Origin: Prostheceraeus crozeri
Lineage: Eukaryota; Platyhelminthes; Polycladida; Euryleptidae
Assembly (NCBI GenBank): GCA_907163375.1
Contig: CAJQUW010001446.1
Location: 310,001 to 374,000 of the forward strand
DNA length: 64,000 nucleotides
Direction: 5' to 3'
The position numbers and the translations under genes are program-made. The notes under the pieces were generated by a model. The model was given only the letters and a program-made list of their open reading frames with translations. It had not been told where the DNA came from and made no database searches. This document shows positions 44,888-54,610 of this stretch, piece after piece (within the stretch, counting starts at the first letter, position 1; each line of letters begins with the position of its first letter).

Positions 44888-44920
44888 GGGTTAGGGTTAG
44901 GGTTAGGTTTAGGGTTAGGG
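44888..44920. repeat. Interstitial TTAGGG repeat
   Basis: About five units of TTAGGG, one varied to TTTAGGG, placed within the Maverick directly after the duplicated unit. Confidence 0.92.
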
Positions 44921-44955
44921 AAGCAAGAAGAGTATCTATGGCACCCGGAACCCAT

Positions 44956-44987
44956 GGGTAAATAAATTTTCGAAAATTTATTTACCC
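44956..44987. repeat. Perfect 32-bp palindrome
   Basis: gggtaaataaatttt and its exact reverse complement meet at a central cg with no loop. Confidence 0.95.
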
Positions 44988-44997
44988 TATAATCCGA

Positions 44998-45032
44998 AAA
45001 ATTTCGAGGGCGCGAAGCGCCCGAGAAATTTT
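44998..45032. repeat. GC-core hairpin
   Basis: Sixteen-base arms (aaaatttcgagggcgc / gcgcccgagaaatttt) pair at 14 positions around a gaa loop. Confidence 0.85.
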
Positions 45033-45179
45033 GAGGCTCCCTCCGCCCTCCGCCGTGTATGAAGTGTATGAAGGTCAAAGGTCAAGGTCAGGTCTAAGGT
45101 CAAGGTCAAGTGTTGAGGTATGTATATTATGGTCATTTTTAGTTGTAAAACTTTAACTTTGAAAATTTGTAAACTTAGT

Positions 45180-45480
45180 CAGATGCATACAACTAGGATT
45201 TTTTCATCAAATGGGTACATACAATATATCATTTGAATGCTCTTTTCATGCTGATTCTAATGGTGTATTGTATGACACATGTATGACATATAACTAGAGA
45301 GCTACATGTCTTTAAAGAATGGGCTAAAAACTTAGTGAATTTAAAAATCTAACATTTGTCTGCTTGCATACAGTTGCATACAACTAGGATTTTCCCATCG
45401 AATAGGTACATACCTTATATCATTCGAAAGGTCTTTTCATTCTCATTCATATGGTGTCGTGTATGACACATGTATGATAT
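45180..45480. repeat. Two direct copies of a about 110-bp unit, period 191
   Basis: Both copies begin gcatacaactaggatttt and end tgtatgacacatgtatga; about 85% alike by eye. Confidence 0.75.
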
Positions 45481-45737
45481 CATCCTGGACTGCTACAAGC
45501 ATTTTAAAATTAACAACATAGCTGTTTCTTTAAAAGTTATATGTTCCTATTTATTTCAAGTTGAAGTCTTCATATTTGATTTTTTTGTTTCAATTCAGTT
45601 ATTGAACATCATTAATTGTAGATAGTTATTCCCCTTTCCCATTCAGACCTTAATTGAAGACCGATTTGTGAAATGATAAAACAAGTCTGTTCATATATAC
45701 AAATGAATATTAAATGAAGAGATTAAGAAAAAACACA

Positions 45738-46205
45738 CTAAATGTCATCAAGGTAAGGAAACGATACAAGTTTTTTCAAGTCCACTTGCACATGGATCCT
45801 GGTCTTTTTGGGCGCACAGGGACAGCGACGTGGTGTGTCAAGGTCGATGCCCGAAAATTCGAGAGCGGTTGTGAGGTTCCGCTCGTTCGGCTCCATTCGC
45901 ATGAACACCCGTTTGGTGTGGTACTTTTTCGGGGCGTTCTTCACTTTGACCGTGACCCTTCCATAAAGTGGCGTTCGCATGGACTTCTTATTCATGTGAC
46001 GCATCGTCTCGATTGATACGTCACTATCCTCACCATCATCACTCGAGTAGTCGGGCGATGCAGGGGCTTGGGTGAACACCACCGCCTCGTTTGGTGTTGT
46101 CGATCGCTCCATCGGAGATTGGGGAGGTGTATTGGTACGTTCGACTGACGAAGTGGTACGATCAGCAGTACGGTTCTCAACTGCGGCTTCCTGTTTGCGA
46201 TCCAT
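45738..46205 (-). CDS. Maverick protein of unknown function (155 aa)
   Basis: An intact frame with a TATA box upstream on the same strand (46287-46294). The first half is polar and probably disordered (TTSSVERTNTPPQSP, DYSSDDGEDSDVSIET). The second half is basic with strand-like text (LYGRVTVKVKNAPKKY, KKTRIHVQVDLKKL). I do not recognise it. It forms a divergent pair with the gene at 46428, sharing one intergenic promoter region. Confidence 0.55.
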   Translation of the reverse strand: MDRKQEAAVENRTADRTTSSVERTNTPPQSPMERSTTPNEAVVFTQAPASPDYSSDDGEDSDVSIETMRHMNKKSMRTPLYGRVTVKVKNAPKKYHTKRVFMRMEPNERNLTTALEFSGIDLDTPRRCPCAPKKTRIHVQVDLKKLVSFPYLDDI

Positions 46206-46286
46206 TATGACTTGTAGATTTAAAATAATTGTAACTTGTAAACGTGAGGATTAGAACCTTTGATAAGAATTGGTACAAACCTCGGA

Positions 46287-46372
46287 CTTATATACTTTTT
46301 AAACAAAGGAAATCCTAACAGCCAATCAGAGAGGTACCGAACTTCCCTAAAGAATATATAACTATATAAAGG
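46287..46372. promoter_or_regulatory. Bidirectional promoter (two TATA boxes, shared CCAAT)
   Basis: TATATAAG on the minus strand (46287-46294), ccaat at 46322-46326, and TATATAAAGG on the plus strand (46364-46373 region). Confidence 0.68.
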
Positions 46373-46427
46373 ATGTCATTGTTCCAAACTGTTAAGTACT
46401 TATCCTCAACGTTCCATAACAAGAAGC

Positions 46428-46718
46428 ATGTCCTCAAAACCATTATTTTTTTTTCAAAATGACAGCCAAGTCATTATGGGAGGTCAGTTGGATATGACCG
46501 TGCATCTCTTTTGCGGCTGCAAAGTGGCCCTGTGGAAAACCTTGACTGTGTCAGCACTTCAAAGGCGGAGTGGACTACCGGTGAAGTGTCCGGTACACGA
46601 GTGTGACCATGACTTTAGCAACAATCAGACATTTCATGAATTGTGTGATGACTTCCTGAAGATCATGGAGTCGCCTAAGGGACGTGATCTGTACCCATCA
46701 TTTATTTTTAATGCATAA
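46428..46718 (+). CDS. Small cysteine-rich Maverick protein (96 aa)
   Basis: An intact frame about 55 bp downstream of a TATA box. A possible zinc-binding region reads LFCGCKVALW, then KCPVHECDHDFS and an FHELC helix. The C-x-C and C-x4-C spacing suggest a treble-clef or partial RING, which I cannot assign. It lies next to the right TIR, mirroring the RING gene at the left end. The inferred role is host interaction. Confidence 0.55.
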   Translation: MSSKPLFFFQNDSQVIMGGQLDMTVHLFCGCKVALWKTLTVSALQRRSGLPVKCPVHECDHDFSNNQTFHELCDDFLKIMESPKGRDLYPSFIFNA

Positions 46719-46855
46719 ATTAAACTTACATTGTAAATCTCTTGTCTTTTTCATTTTAAACGTAGTTCTGGAATTGGTTTTCTTATTGGGGAGCAACTAA
46801 ATCATAACTGCACAGTAAAGTTTCACATCTAAATAGTGCTACATTTAAAATAATT

Positions 46856-47154
46856 GTCACAATAGTCGCAATTGAGCAAACCCATTCAAAATCAAACAAC
46901 GGACGTCTATCGGTACGTACCCAAGTGCTCAGAACCAAACCACACAAGTTCGATCATAGACGTTCCGAAACACAGTGTACTCAACCGATTGTACCAAACA
47001 CATGTACCTATCCAGTAAAACAGATCTCATACAAGTTCCTATTCATAACACTGAATTATACATGTTCTTATCCATGTACCTATTGATAACACTAAATTTT
47101 ACATGTACCCATCCATGTACCTATCCGTCGCAAGTAGGGCACAGTTTCACTACT
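46856..47154. repeat. Right Maverick TIR (299 bp)
   Basis: Inverted copy of the left TIR, with few differences. It ends actact before the duplicated aggtac. Confidence 0.95.
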
Positions 47155-48299
47155 AGGTACCAACACAGTCTCTCTTTGCCGAACCAACATGCATATGTTG
47201 AAAACGGTGGTACAACAAATGCGTTAATATCGATTTTTGACAAGTGGACCGAAGCTCTAGACGCTGGCTCACCCTTCGTAAGAGCCATCATGATTGACAT
47301 GACACGTGCATTTGACAGAATGCGACTTGCGCTCCTTCTGCCTAAGCAGCTTCACAACCACATTGACCCTGGTCTCATCGCCTTGACACAAAGCTATCTC
47401 GCAAATCGCAAGCAAGTAGTCGTCTTTCAAGGCGCGACCTCGCGAGAAGCGGAAGTATCAGGTGGAGTGCCTCAGGGATCAGTCTTGGGGCCTTGGCTGT
47501 GGCTCACATATATTTCCGACCTAAATCCCAACAGCGATTTTGACATCTATGCGGATGACGTAACAGTGAGCATTTCCTCTTCGAAAAACAAGCAAGATCT
47601 TCACAACAAAGCTCAGAACTCAATCAAAGCTATCCAACAATGGTGCATAGAAAACAATATGTCCCTGAGTGAAACCAAAACTGTTGAACTCATCGTCAGT
47701 GCAAAAAAGGAGTACCAAGTCGATCACATTTCCGTTGTAGACAGCTACATACGACAGATGGACTGTGTGAAGCTTCTCGGCGTAACTGTTGATAAACATC
47801 TAACTTTCAAGAATCACGTCGAACTCTGTAGAAAAAGGCCATGCAGAGAATATTCTGGCTACGAACACTAAAACGTTATGGTGGCAGTAGTCAAGGACTA
47901 ACTCGCCTCTATCACACGTGCATTCGGAGCATTTTAGAGTACGCATCCCCAGCGTGGTTCCCATTTACGTCGAAGATGCTACAGCAGGTCATCGAGAGAG
48001 TCGAAAAATGTGCTCTAAAAGTCATTCATCCTGCTTTGTCCTACGATGAGGCTCTTGAACTGACCAAAACACCTCAAATTATCACGCATTTGAACAAAAT
48101 CGTCCTCACTCAATTTATGAAAATGAAGAAGACTCATCATCCTCTCCACCATCTTATCCCTGTCAGACAGGAAGACATTAGTCGGCGAGACACGAGAAGG
48201 TCGAACAGACTGCGAATTCCACGTCATCGTTTGATACGTCGAAGGAAATCCTTTGTGGTGTATGCCACACAACTTTATAATTCAAACAGTGTTGTGTAG
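47155..48299 (+). pseudogene. LINE ORF: rest of RT and C-terminal region
   Basis: Continues directly after the Maverick. It contains RT blocks MIDMTRAFDRM, GGVPQGSVLGP and the catalytic YADD (DIYADDVTVS). The frame shifts near 47845 within a short A-run, then continues to a stop at 48299 through the usual LINE C-terminus (LYHTCIRSILEYASPAW). Methionine codons found upstream, inside the Maverick repeat, are not its start. Confidence 0.85.
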
Positions 48300-48381
48300 C
48301 TTTTTATTCTTTATGTGATCAGTAACTGTCTGTAACTACAAATGATTGAATTCATTTGAGAATAAAAATCTCTCTCTCTCA

Positions 48382-49416
48382 ACTCAAGATAGCCCAAATA
48401 ATCCTGACAGATCTAATTTAGAGGATGATTGTGATGATGCTCAATATGCTGAAAATGTGTCGAATTCTTTTTTAATGCAATAGGTATCTCTTTCATCTTT
48501 GCAACTAGGTGATAATCATAAAAGTTCACTGCAAAAGGGTTGTAAATTCACTCCTCATCCAAATAGAAACACAACGGAAAATGAAACTGAAGTAGCAGAG
48601 TTTTGTCTAAATTACGTCTAAATGATTACTTTAAAGATAATACGATTGAAAGTAATGACATGAAGGTGGCTTATGATCATTCTAGTTTTATACCGGGTTA
48701 AGGTTTAAATCCAAATTTAGATGCTATAATTGATCTAATTGAGACTAAAGCTGCAGTTGTTTTGAAAAAAGATTGTAAAAAGAGGTTTAACTTGTCGAGG
48801 ATTGAAAATGCTTGTCTTTTAGAATTGAAAAATGACCAATCTATTCATATAACGAAGTCAAACAACGGAGGATCTTTCGTAATTCTGGACTATTTCTTTT
48901 ATAAAAGTAGAATACTATCGGAACATTTATCTGACAGGAATACGTACAGAAAGTTAGACAAGTATAATCCAAATAAACTGTGAGTATGATTAAGCGATTT
49001 TCTAATGATCACCAAAAAACTTGTAGATTTTCAAAGAGAGAATTCAATTATCTTACTAAATTTAACTTCGAGGTGTCATTCTTTTATGGTCTTCCTAAAT
49101 TACAGAAGCATTCCACTGACATAAATCAACTTACTCCAGGTCGATACGGTTGCGTTAAGTGTCAACCTCCACAAAATTTGAAATTTAGACCTATTATATC
49201 TAGTAGCCACTCGCCAACAAATCATTTAAGCTCATTTGTAGATGAAATTCTTAAACCACTGATTGTATCACTCCCTAGTTATTGTAGAGATACCTGTGAT
49301 TTTCTGTCCAAGTTACCGCGGAACATTGACATTGTAGGTACTAATGATGCGATGTTCGTTTCATTCGACGTCATTTCATTGTGCACCAACATTTGTCTTG
49401 AGTTGGGTATGGAGGC
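48382..49416 (+). pseudogene. PLE reverse transcriptase, first part
   Basis: Continues the PLE after the LINE. Early text is broken by stops (about 48480, 48620). From 48762 it reads HITKSNNGGSFVILD, then after a stop near 48980 FYGLPKLQKH, FRPIISSSHSPTNHLSSF and VSFDVISLCTNI, the finger and palm blocks that carry the first catalytic Asp. It ends at the hAT insertion after atggaggc (49409-49416). Confidence 0.85.
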
Positions 49417-51741
49417 CAGGGCTGTGGAGCCGATGCGTTATCTCATCGGCTCCGGCTCCACGACACTGATGTGAAAGGCTCCGGCTCGGCTCCGGCTCCG
49501 ACTTCAAATTCAGGTTCTATCTATGCTGGTTATCCTGGATCCGTTGAACGGGTTTTTTGGATAACGGTGTGACCTTTAGAGGCTTGCTACAATCATCAAA
49601 TTAGTTTTCACAACAAGCAACGACTTAAATTAATAATAAAAATGATAATAGCCTAATGTAATGACAAATAACATACTTGTCATATATTTTTGCATGAATT
49701 GACTGTCTCTGAAAGATAAAATAAAGTTATAGCCAGGATTGGTTAAATTAGATAAAGATCTCCCGCACTGGCTAAATATAAATTGGCCTAGCCTGCAACC
49801 AGTCTACTACGAGGCTACATTAAATAAGACCACATGAGTGATGATGATATACCTAATTAGCCGTCACAGGAGCCGAATAGTATAGGCTTTTTAACAAAGC
49901 CTGAATATGAAACTGGATAGCGTATGCCTCTAAATAGCTTATAGGGCCTGTATCTACTCGAACATGGAAAGGGTATCGGCTATATAGCCAAATATACCGT
50001 ATCAATAAAGATATCAATTGCTTTATTGAATATTAAAGTGTATATAGGCTAGCTTAGGTTGTTATTGTTATTTGTTATTGCCTTTATTCAATAGTCTGTT
50101 GGTCCATGAATAATATGATCGGTGGGTAGCCCAAGACTCATCATCTGTAGAAATTGTAATTTAGATAGCCTCATTGCAGTGTAGGCTAGAAATGTACTAT
50201 TGAAAATTATACTTAAAAAAATTAAAAATATCTAATTTAGGACAAGTTTTGTAATTCTATGCAGCATACTTAATAAGTTAAGGCCTAACTTACATTATAT
50301 TAATTTCGTATTTTTCATTATGGTGTAAAGTTGCACTAAATAATTCATCAATGATTCATGTATATTATTATATTCAATTTATGTATAACACATTACCACT
50401 ATTCCTCTGATGATGGTTAGGCTGATGAAACTGAACTCGGAGTATCACACAGTATGTTGCAGGGTGCTATGCATAATAAAAATTTGACTGCGAGCACCGA
50501 GCAGAAATCCCATCTACCTTGCTAGCTTTCGAATGCGCGTACGGTTTAATGTCACAGACAATAGAAAAGGGGAGTCAAAAGGCGCCTTTATTGAGAGCGT
50601 CTCAGTCTTTTTTTATTGTGTACATATAAGTCAGCATGATATCAGCATTAAGTGTTGACAGACGGAAAAAATAATAATGAAAATTCTTGAAATCCACAGG
50701 TCTATGACATTTGGGGAAATATTATTACACGATACGGCTCTTGTGCAGTCCTCCCCCCCATTTTTTCTCTAGTCAAAAGATGCAGCACCATTGGATGTCC
50801 GTTTCAGCATCACCGGTTTGAGTGAAGCATTCCGTGCTGTTGTAAAAATCTACGTGGGTAATTGCGATGTCATGGTCGCAAACTTCGTCAGCAAGTCAAC
50901 ATTGTAATTTGCCTTCAGGTTTTTCGCATTGAAATATACCCTTTGAATTTTGAAGTCAAAGGAAATTCATTGTGAATGAGATACCTTTAAAATAATAGGG
51001 CGCTACTAGAAGTGGCTGGGTCGCTTATTGCTACAGCCATGTGAGGACTTGTAGTCAGGTCATTCGTGTGAGTGTGAAGAGTTATCCCTCCAATCAAAAT
51101 TGATCAAATTGAATAATCGATTGTTTTGAAAAATGTAGGTGGGGGGACTGCACAAGAGCCTACAATACAATCTAAGGAAATTGGCATTGTCACAGATGCC
51201 AGTAGCTTCTGCCAGTAGCCACACCGATAGATGATAGCCTACATAGTAACCGTATTAGACTTAAGACATTGCGCAAGAAATGTAGCTATATTATCTTTGC
51301 TGACTGAACTGGAAATGTGTACATAAATGACTGGCGACTTGTCTCTAGGAATCTACAATCATCTAGTTAGCTTGCATATAACAAGTCTTCAAATTAATGG
51401 ATTTTGGAGAATACGTTGTCAATATGGAAATTTGTCTTACGAAACATATGCAATAAAAAAATATTACACATGTGTGTAAATATATAATAAATATAATACA
51501 AAAGAAGGCGGCAACTGCAAAGAAAGATGTCGTGGAGGATAGATCATTGGTATACTTAAAAGACATATCTTTAGATTTCAAAATGATTTAATTTTTTTAT
51601 GATGCCAATTAATAACTTTCAAAATTCTAGATTTATATCAAAGCTCAAACTATCGGAGCCGGAGCCTTTGTGATAAATCGGCTCCGGCTCCGACCAAAAC
51701 CATCGGCTCCTTAAGGCTCCGGCTCCGGCTCCACAGCCCTG
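49417..51741. mobile_element. hAT-like element (2,325 bp) inside the PLE
   Basis: The ends are cagggctgtggagcc and ggctccacagccctg, with an 8-bp target duplication atggaggc (49409-49416 and 51742-51749). Subterminal ggctccggctcc repeats occur at both ends. No transposase frame is found. The duplication length and CAGGG end fit hAT. Confidence 0.92.
50736..51160. mobile_element. MITE nested in the hAT-like element (425 bp)
   Basis: Inverted ends ggctcttgtgcagtc / gactgcacaagagcc, followed inward by C-runs, flanked by tac on both sides (50733-50735 and 51161-51163). Confidence 0.75.
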
Positions 51742-51916
51742 ATGGAGGCTATCTCCTATTGGCTCCAGCATAGCAGATCATTGATTTCGGAGAGATTTTC
51801 CAATGACATCATTTTGGGATCGGTAAAAATGGTTATAGAGAATAACTTTTTCAGCTTCGAAAATGAGTTATATGTACAAATCAGAGGCACTGCCATGGGC
51901 ACTAAAATGGCCCCTA
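51742..51916 (+). pseudogene. PLE reverse transcriptase, middle part
   Basis: A short block between two insertions that encodes ERFSNDIILGSV and the motif GTAMGTKMAP, a hallmark of PLE reverse transcriptases. It resumes in frame after the TA-MITE. Confidence 0.88.
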
Positions 51917-52910
51917 CACTGTAAATCGCTGGATACGAAAATTACATACAAACACATACCAAGTTTACATACAATTTGAAACCAACATTTGATACGAGAT
52001 TCTGGTATATATAAAGAAATCTGGTATGTTTTTCATACGAATGGCCATTTACTTTCGTATGTGATTGGTATGTAAACGATACGAACTATGCTAACTGTGA
52101 TTGGCTGTTTTACGTTAAAATACGAATTCTTGGTATGTTTTATATACGAGACCCGATGCAAATTGGTATGTGTTTCGTATGAATAGCTTTATGTCATATG
52201 GCAAAAAATATGTTATACTACATACTACTTACAAAACTTACTTAACTTTTTCCCAGTAATACCAGCCGTGAATATTTCTTTGTGAAAGTGTGGTATTTAA
52301 CTAGATTAGATTTCTTGTTGAATAAAAGCCGCATGTTATCTTTGCAACTTGTCTTATAGCATTCACAAGACTCATAATTAGCTCATTTCCTTGAACTAAA
52401 TTGATAATCATCATTTCAATAAAACGATAACTTTACAGCAACCATGTTGACTTATATATCTCAAACATAACTATTTTTGCGTTCATGAATTATAACGTGT
52501 CTTTATTTTGGATTGATAATATGCTTAGTTCCAAAATTACATAATGCATAATTGTTCATGGTCAAATACTTATTGATTATTTATGAAATGCCTCGGACTT
52601 ACATGTATTAAAATCGAATTCAGTATTGTTAGTTTGACTATAAAATGTCATTATCTCACTACTTACAAAGCAGTAGTAGCATTAGTGTGATCTTCTTTAT
52701 TGACAAAAAGCCTTAAATCAACATACTTTGGACATGATTGATGCTTTCTTTCAACATTGTGCTGGTATGGCTTTAGTATGTAAAGCATATCACACTTGAA
52801 ATAACATGCGAAAAGCATACAAATATATACCAAGATCATACAGAAATATACCAAAAAAATATTTTGGTATGCATCCTTCGTATGTGATTGGTATTGAACG
52901 ATTTACAGTG
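51917..52910. mobile_element. TA-flanked MITE (994 bp) inside the PLE
   Basis: Inverted ends cactgtaaatcg / cgatttacagtg, with TA duplicated at 51915-51916 and 52911-52912. Excision in thought restores the PLE reading frame. The body carries many copies of ggtatg and atacgaa in both orientations and has no gene. A Tc1/mariner-type origin is inferred from the TA target. Confidence 0.88.
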
Positions 52911-53977
52911 TACTTATGCCGTTTTAGTTATGGGGTTCATTGAAGAGAACATGTATAGGATTCTTAGAGAAATTCATGGTGATGAGATTATGACCGCCAT
53001 CAAGAGTGCATGGCAAAGATATATTGACGACTGTTGGGTTATTTGGGAAAGCAGATTTGGCGACATTAATAACTTTTATGATATGATTAATAGTTTAAAT
53101 GAGAATATGAAGTTTAGGATGGAATCGAATAGCGCCTCTTTGAATTTTTTGGATGCTTTAGTCTATAAGGATAGGAATAAAATTGAAACTGATATTTTTC
53201 ACAAGCTAACGGATGGTCTTAATTATGTACCTTAAAACTCTGCTCATCCTAAACATACACTGAATAACGTCCCATATACTTTAGCTAATAGGATTATTAA
53301 GATTGTTTCCCAGGAAAAAGAAAATTAGATTGTTAGAATTGAAAAGTAGATTAATAAAACTGAATTACCCCGAGTCTCTTGTCAATAATGCATTTCGAAG
53401 AGCCCAACAATGTGCTGTCACTAATGATTCAAAATTACATGTAAATGAAAATTCTATGATCCCTTTCATCACAACGCATAACAAGAAAAATCCGAACATG
53501 TTTCAAGAAGTGATTCTTCCAGCTAGTGGTAGCTTGAAATTGATAGATTCATTCAAGGACAAAAAAATAATGCGTGTGTTCAAGCAACCGAAATCTCTAC
53601 TTAGATCTCTCTGTAAGAACAACCGCAGAACAATTTATGGTGTCAGTAGGTGTGATGAGCCGAGATGTGTGTGTTGTGAGACGATGATAATAGGCAAAAT
53701 CATTGATTTCAAAGTTAACGGTGTCATCAAACAGTTTAATGTTAACTCTAATCTCAACTGCTACTCTAGTAATGTCATCTATGTAATTGGCTGTAAAAAT
53801 TGCCAAGAGTATTACATAGGGCAAACTGGAGGCAGTTTTAGGAATAGACTTACCGTTCATAGACAACAGATGTCTAGAACTCAGTATATGTTACTGGACG
53901 TTAGTCGTCATATATCTAGGTGTGCAGCGAATGTCTCCTCACCATATGATAAATTTGAGGCCGCACCAATTTTTTAA
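52911..53977 (+). pseudogene. PLE reverse transcriptase end and GIY-YIG endonuclease
   Basis: The RT thumb side includes catalytic YIDD (RYIDDCWVIWES) and LNFLDALVY, with a TAA at about 53234. After a degraded stretch, a frame from 53303 carries the linker (LNYPESLVNNAFRRAQ) and a GIY-YIG nuclease (VIYVIGCKNC, EYYIGQTGGSFRNRL). The RT plus C-terminal GIY-YIG combination is diagnostic for Penelope-like elements. Stops between the two parts make it inactive. Confidence 0.9.
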
Positions 53978-54127
53978 ATGCCACCCACATCAACTAAGGT
54001 TGAACGTGAAGTAAAATAATTTTTTTTTATTTCTATGCTTCAGCCCAAGCTGAATATGAGTTGATTGCTTTTTATTATTTATCTTAAAACTATGTCTTAT
54101 TTCCATGATTTTGAAATAAAGTTTTCA

Positions 54128-54171
54128 TTCCCATGATTAGCCTCAAGAAATGAGGTGAAACCGGTCGGGAA
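54128..54171 (+). ncRNA. Fossil hammerhead ribozyme at the PLE 3' end
   Basis: Stem I ttccc/gggaa, core ATGATTAG where an active core has CTGATGAG, stem II cctca/tgagg, TGAAA, palindromic stem III ACCGGT, and cleavage triplet GTC. All helices are present, but the first core box carries two substitutions, so I expect no activity. Confidence 0.6.
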
Positions 54172-54284
54172 GCCAGATCTTAGTTTTTCCTGAGTTATTT
54201 CTTATTTTTATATACATATATGTATATATTTAGACAAGTAACCTGGCAATTGATAAATTTATCAAATCTCAACAGATGTAACCA

Positions 54285-54326
54285 CCACGAGACATGTTTC
54301 GGCCTGTTGGGCCTCATCAGTCATGG
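54285..54326 (-). ncRNA. Hammerhead ribozyme, copy A
   Basis: Minus strand: stem I ccatga/tcgtgg, core CTGATGA, stem II ggcc-caaca-ggcc, GAAA, minimal palindromic stem III ACATGT with GTC cleavage site. All core residues match a type I hammerhead. Confidence 0.8.
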
Positions 54327-54380
54327 GTAGGTTTGAACCAGCGACGTTGGACTTTTGGACGTTAGACGTTCAAACCTACC

Positions 54381-54420
54381 CACGACTGATGAGGCCCAAC
54401 AGGCCGAAACATGTCTCGTG
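54381..54420 (+). ncRNA. Hammerhead ribozyme, copy B
   Basis: Plus strand: stem I cacga/tcgtg, CTGATGA, stem II ggcc/ggcc, GAAA, ACATGTC. The intact core is the same as in copy A. Confidence 0.82.
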
Positions 54421-54610
54421 ATGGTTACATCTGTTGAGATTTGATAAATTTATCAATTGCCAGGTTACTTGTCTAAACATGTAATGAGTAGCGCCTGCGT
54501 GAAGCGCCTCCATCTCGGATGCGGTATTAAGTGATTGCAGAAAGCAGTCCGCCCTCCACGTGCCTGCGTTAAAGCAGTGCCTTCCTGGCTAATTCACGCT
54601 CTCAACAGAT

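Larger units (their letters stand above)
25728..47154. mobile_element. Maverick/Polinton (adintovirus-like), 21,427 bp
   Basis: Both ends begin AGTAGTGAAACTG (inverted), matching the AG...CT termini of Polintons. The 6-bp target duplication aggtac lies at 25722-25727 and 47155-47160. TIRs are 299 bp. It encodes the diagnostic set: protein-primed-type PolB, retroviral-like integrase with chromodomain, FtsK/A32-type ATPase, adenain-like protease, major capsid and penton. Structural and integration genes point rightward; replication and expression genes point leftward. Multiple breaks indicate an immobile, old copy. Confidence 0.97.
23345..48381 (+). mobile_element. LINE retrotransposon, split by the Maverick
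   Basis: The blocks 23345-25727 and 47155-48381 form one non-LTR retrotransposon with an endonuclease and a reverse transcriptase. The 3' end has AATAAA and a (TC)n tail at about 48370. The break falls inside the reverse transcriptase and is marked by the duplicated aggtac of the Maverick. The 5' boundary is approximate; a clear LINE target duplication is not visible. Clade not assigned; it looks CR1- or Jockey-like. Confidence 0.85.
22260..54180 (+). mobile_element. Penelope-like element, split by nested insertions
   Basis: PLE sequence occupies four blocks: 22260-23344, 48382-49416, 51742-51916 and 52911-54180, about 3.5 kb in total, a normal PLE length. The reverse transcriptase and GIY-YIG endonuclease motifs occur in the expected order across the blocks. 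The interruptions are a LINE (carrying the Maverick), a hAT-like element and a TA-MITE; the latter two have exact target duplications within PLE coding sequence. Frameshifts and stops show the element is dead. Confidence 0.88.
54229..54477. repeat. Inverted pair of ribozyme-bearing repeats (110-bp arms)
   Basis: Arms 54229-54338 and 54368-54477 are near-perfect inverts with a 29-bp spacer. Each begins at a ggttcaaac (B-box-like) word and contains a hammerhead. Confidence 0.9.

Noticed and set aside
44888-44920. Chromosome end
   Set aside because: Only about five TTAGGG units, and they lie inside an element with sequence on both sides.
46975-47160. N-terminal extension of the LINE ORF inside the Maverick right TIR
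   Set aside because: It is a fortuitous frame through the TIR. The LINE sequence begins only after 47154.
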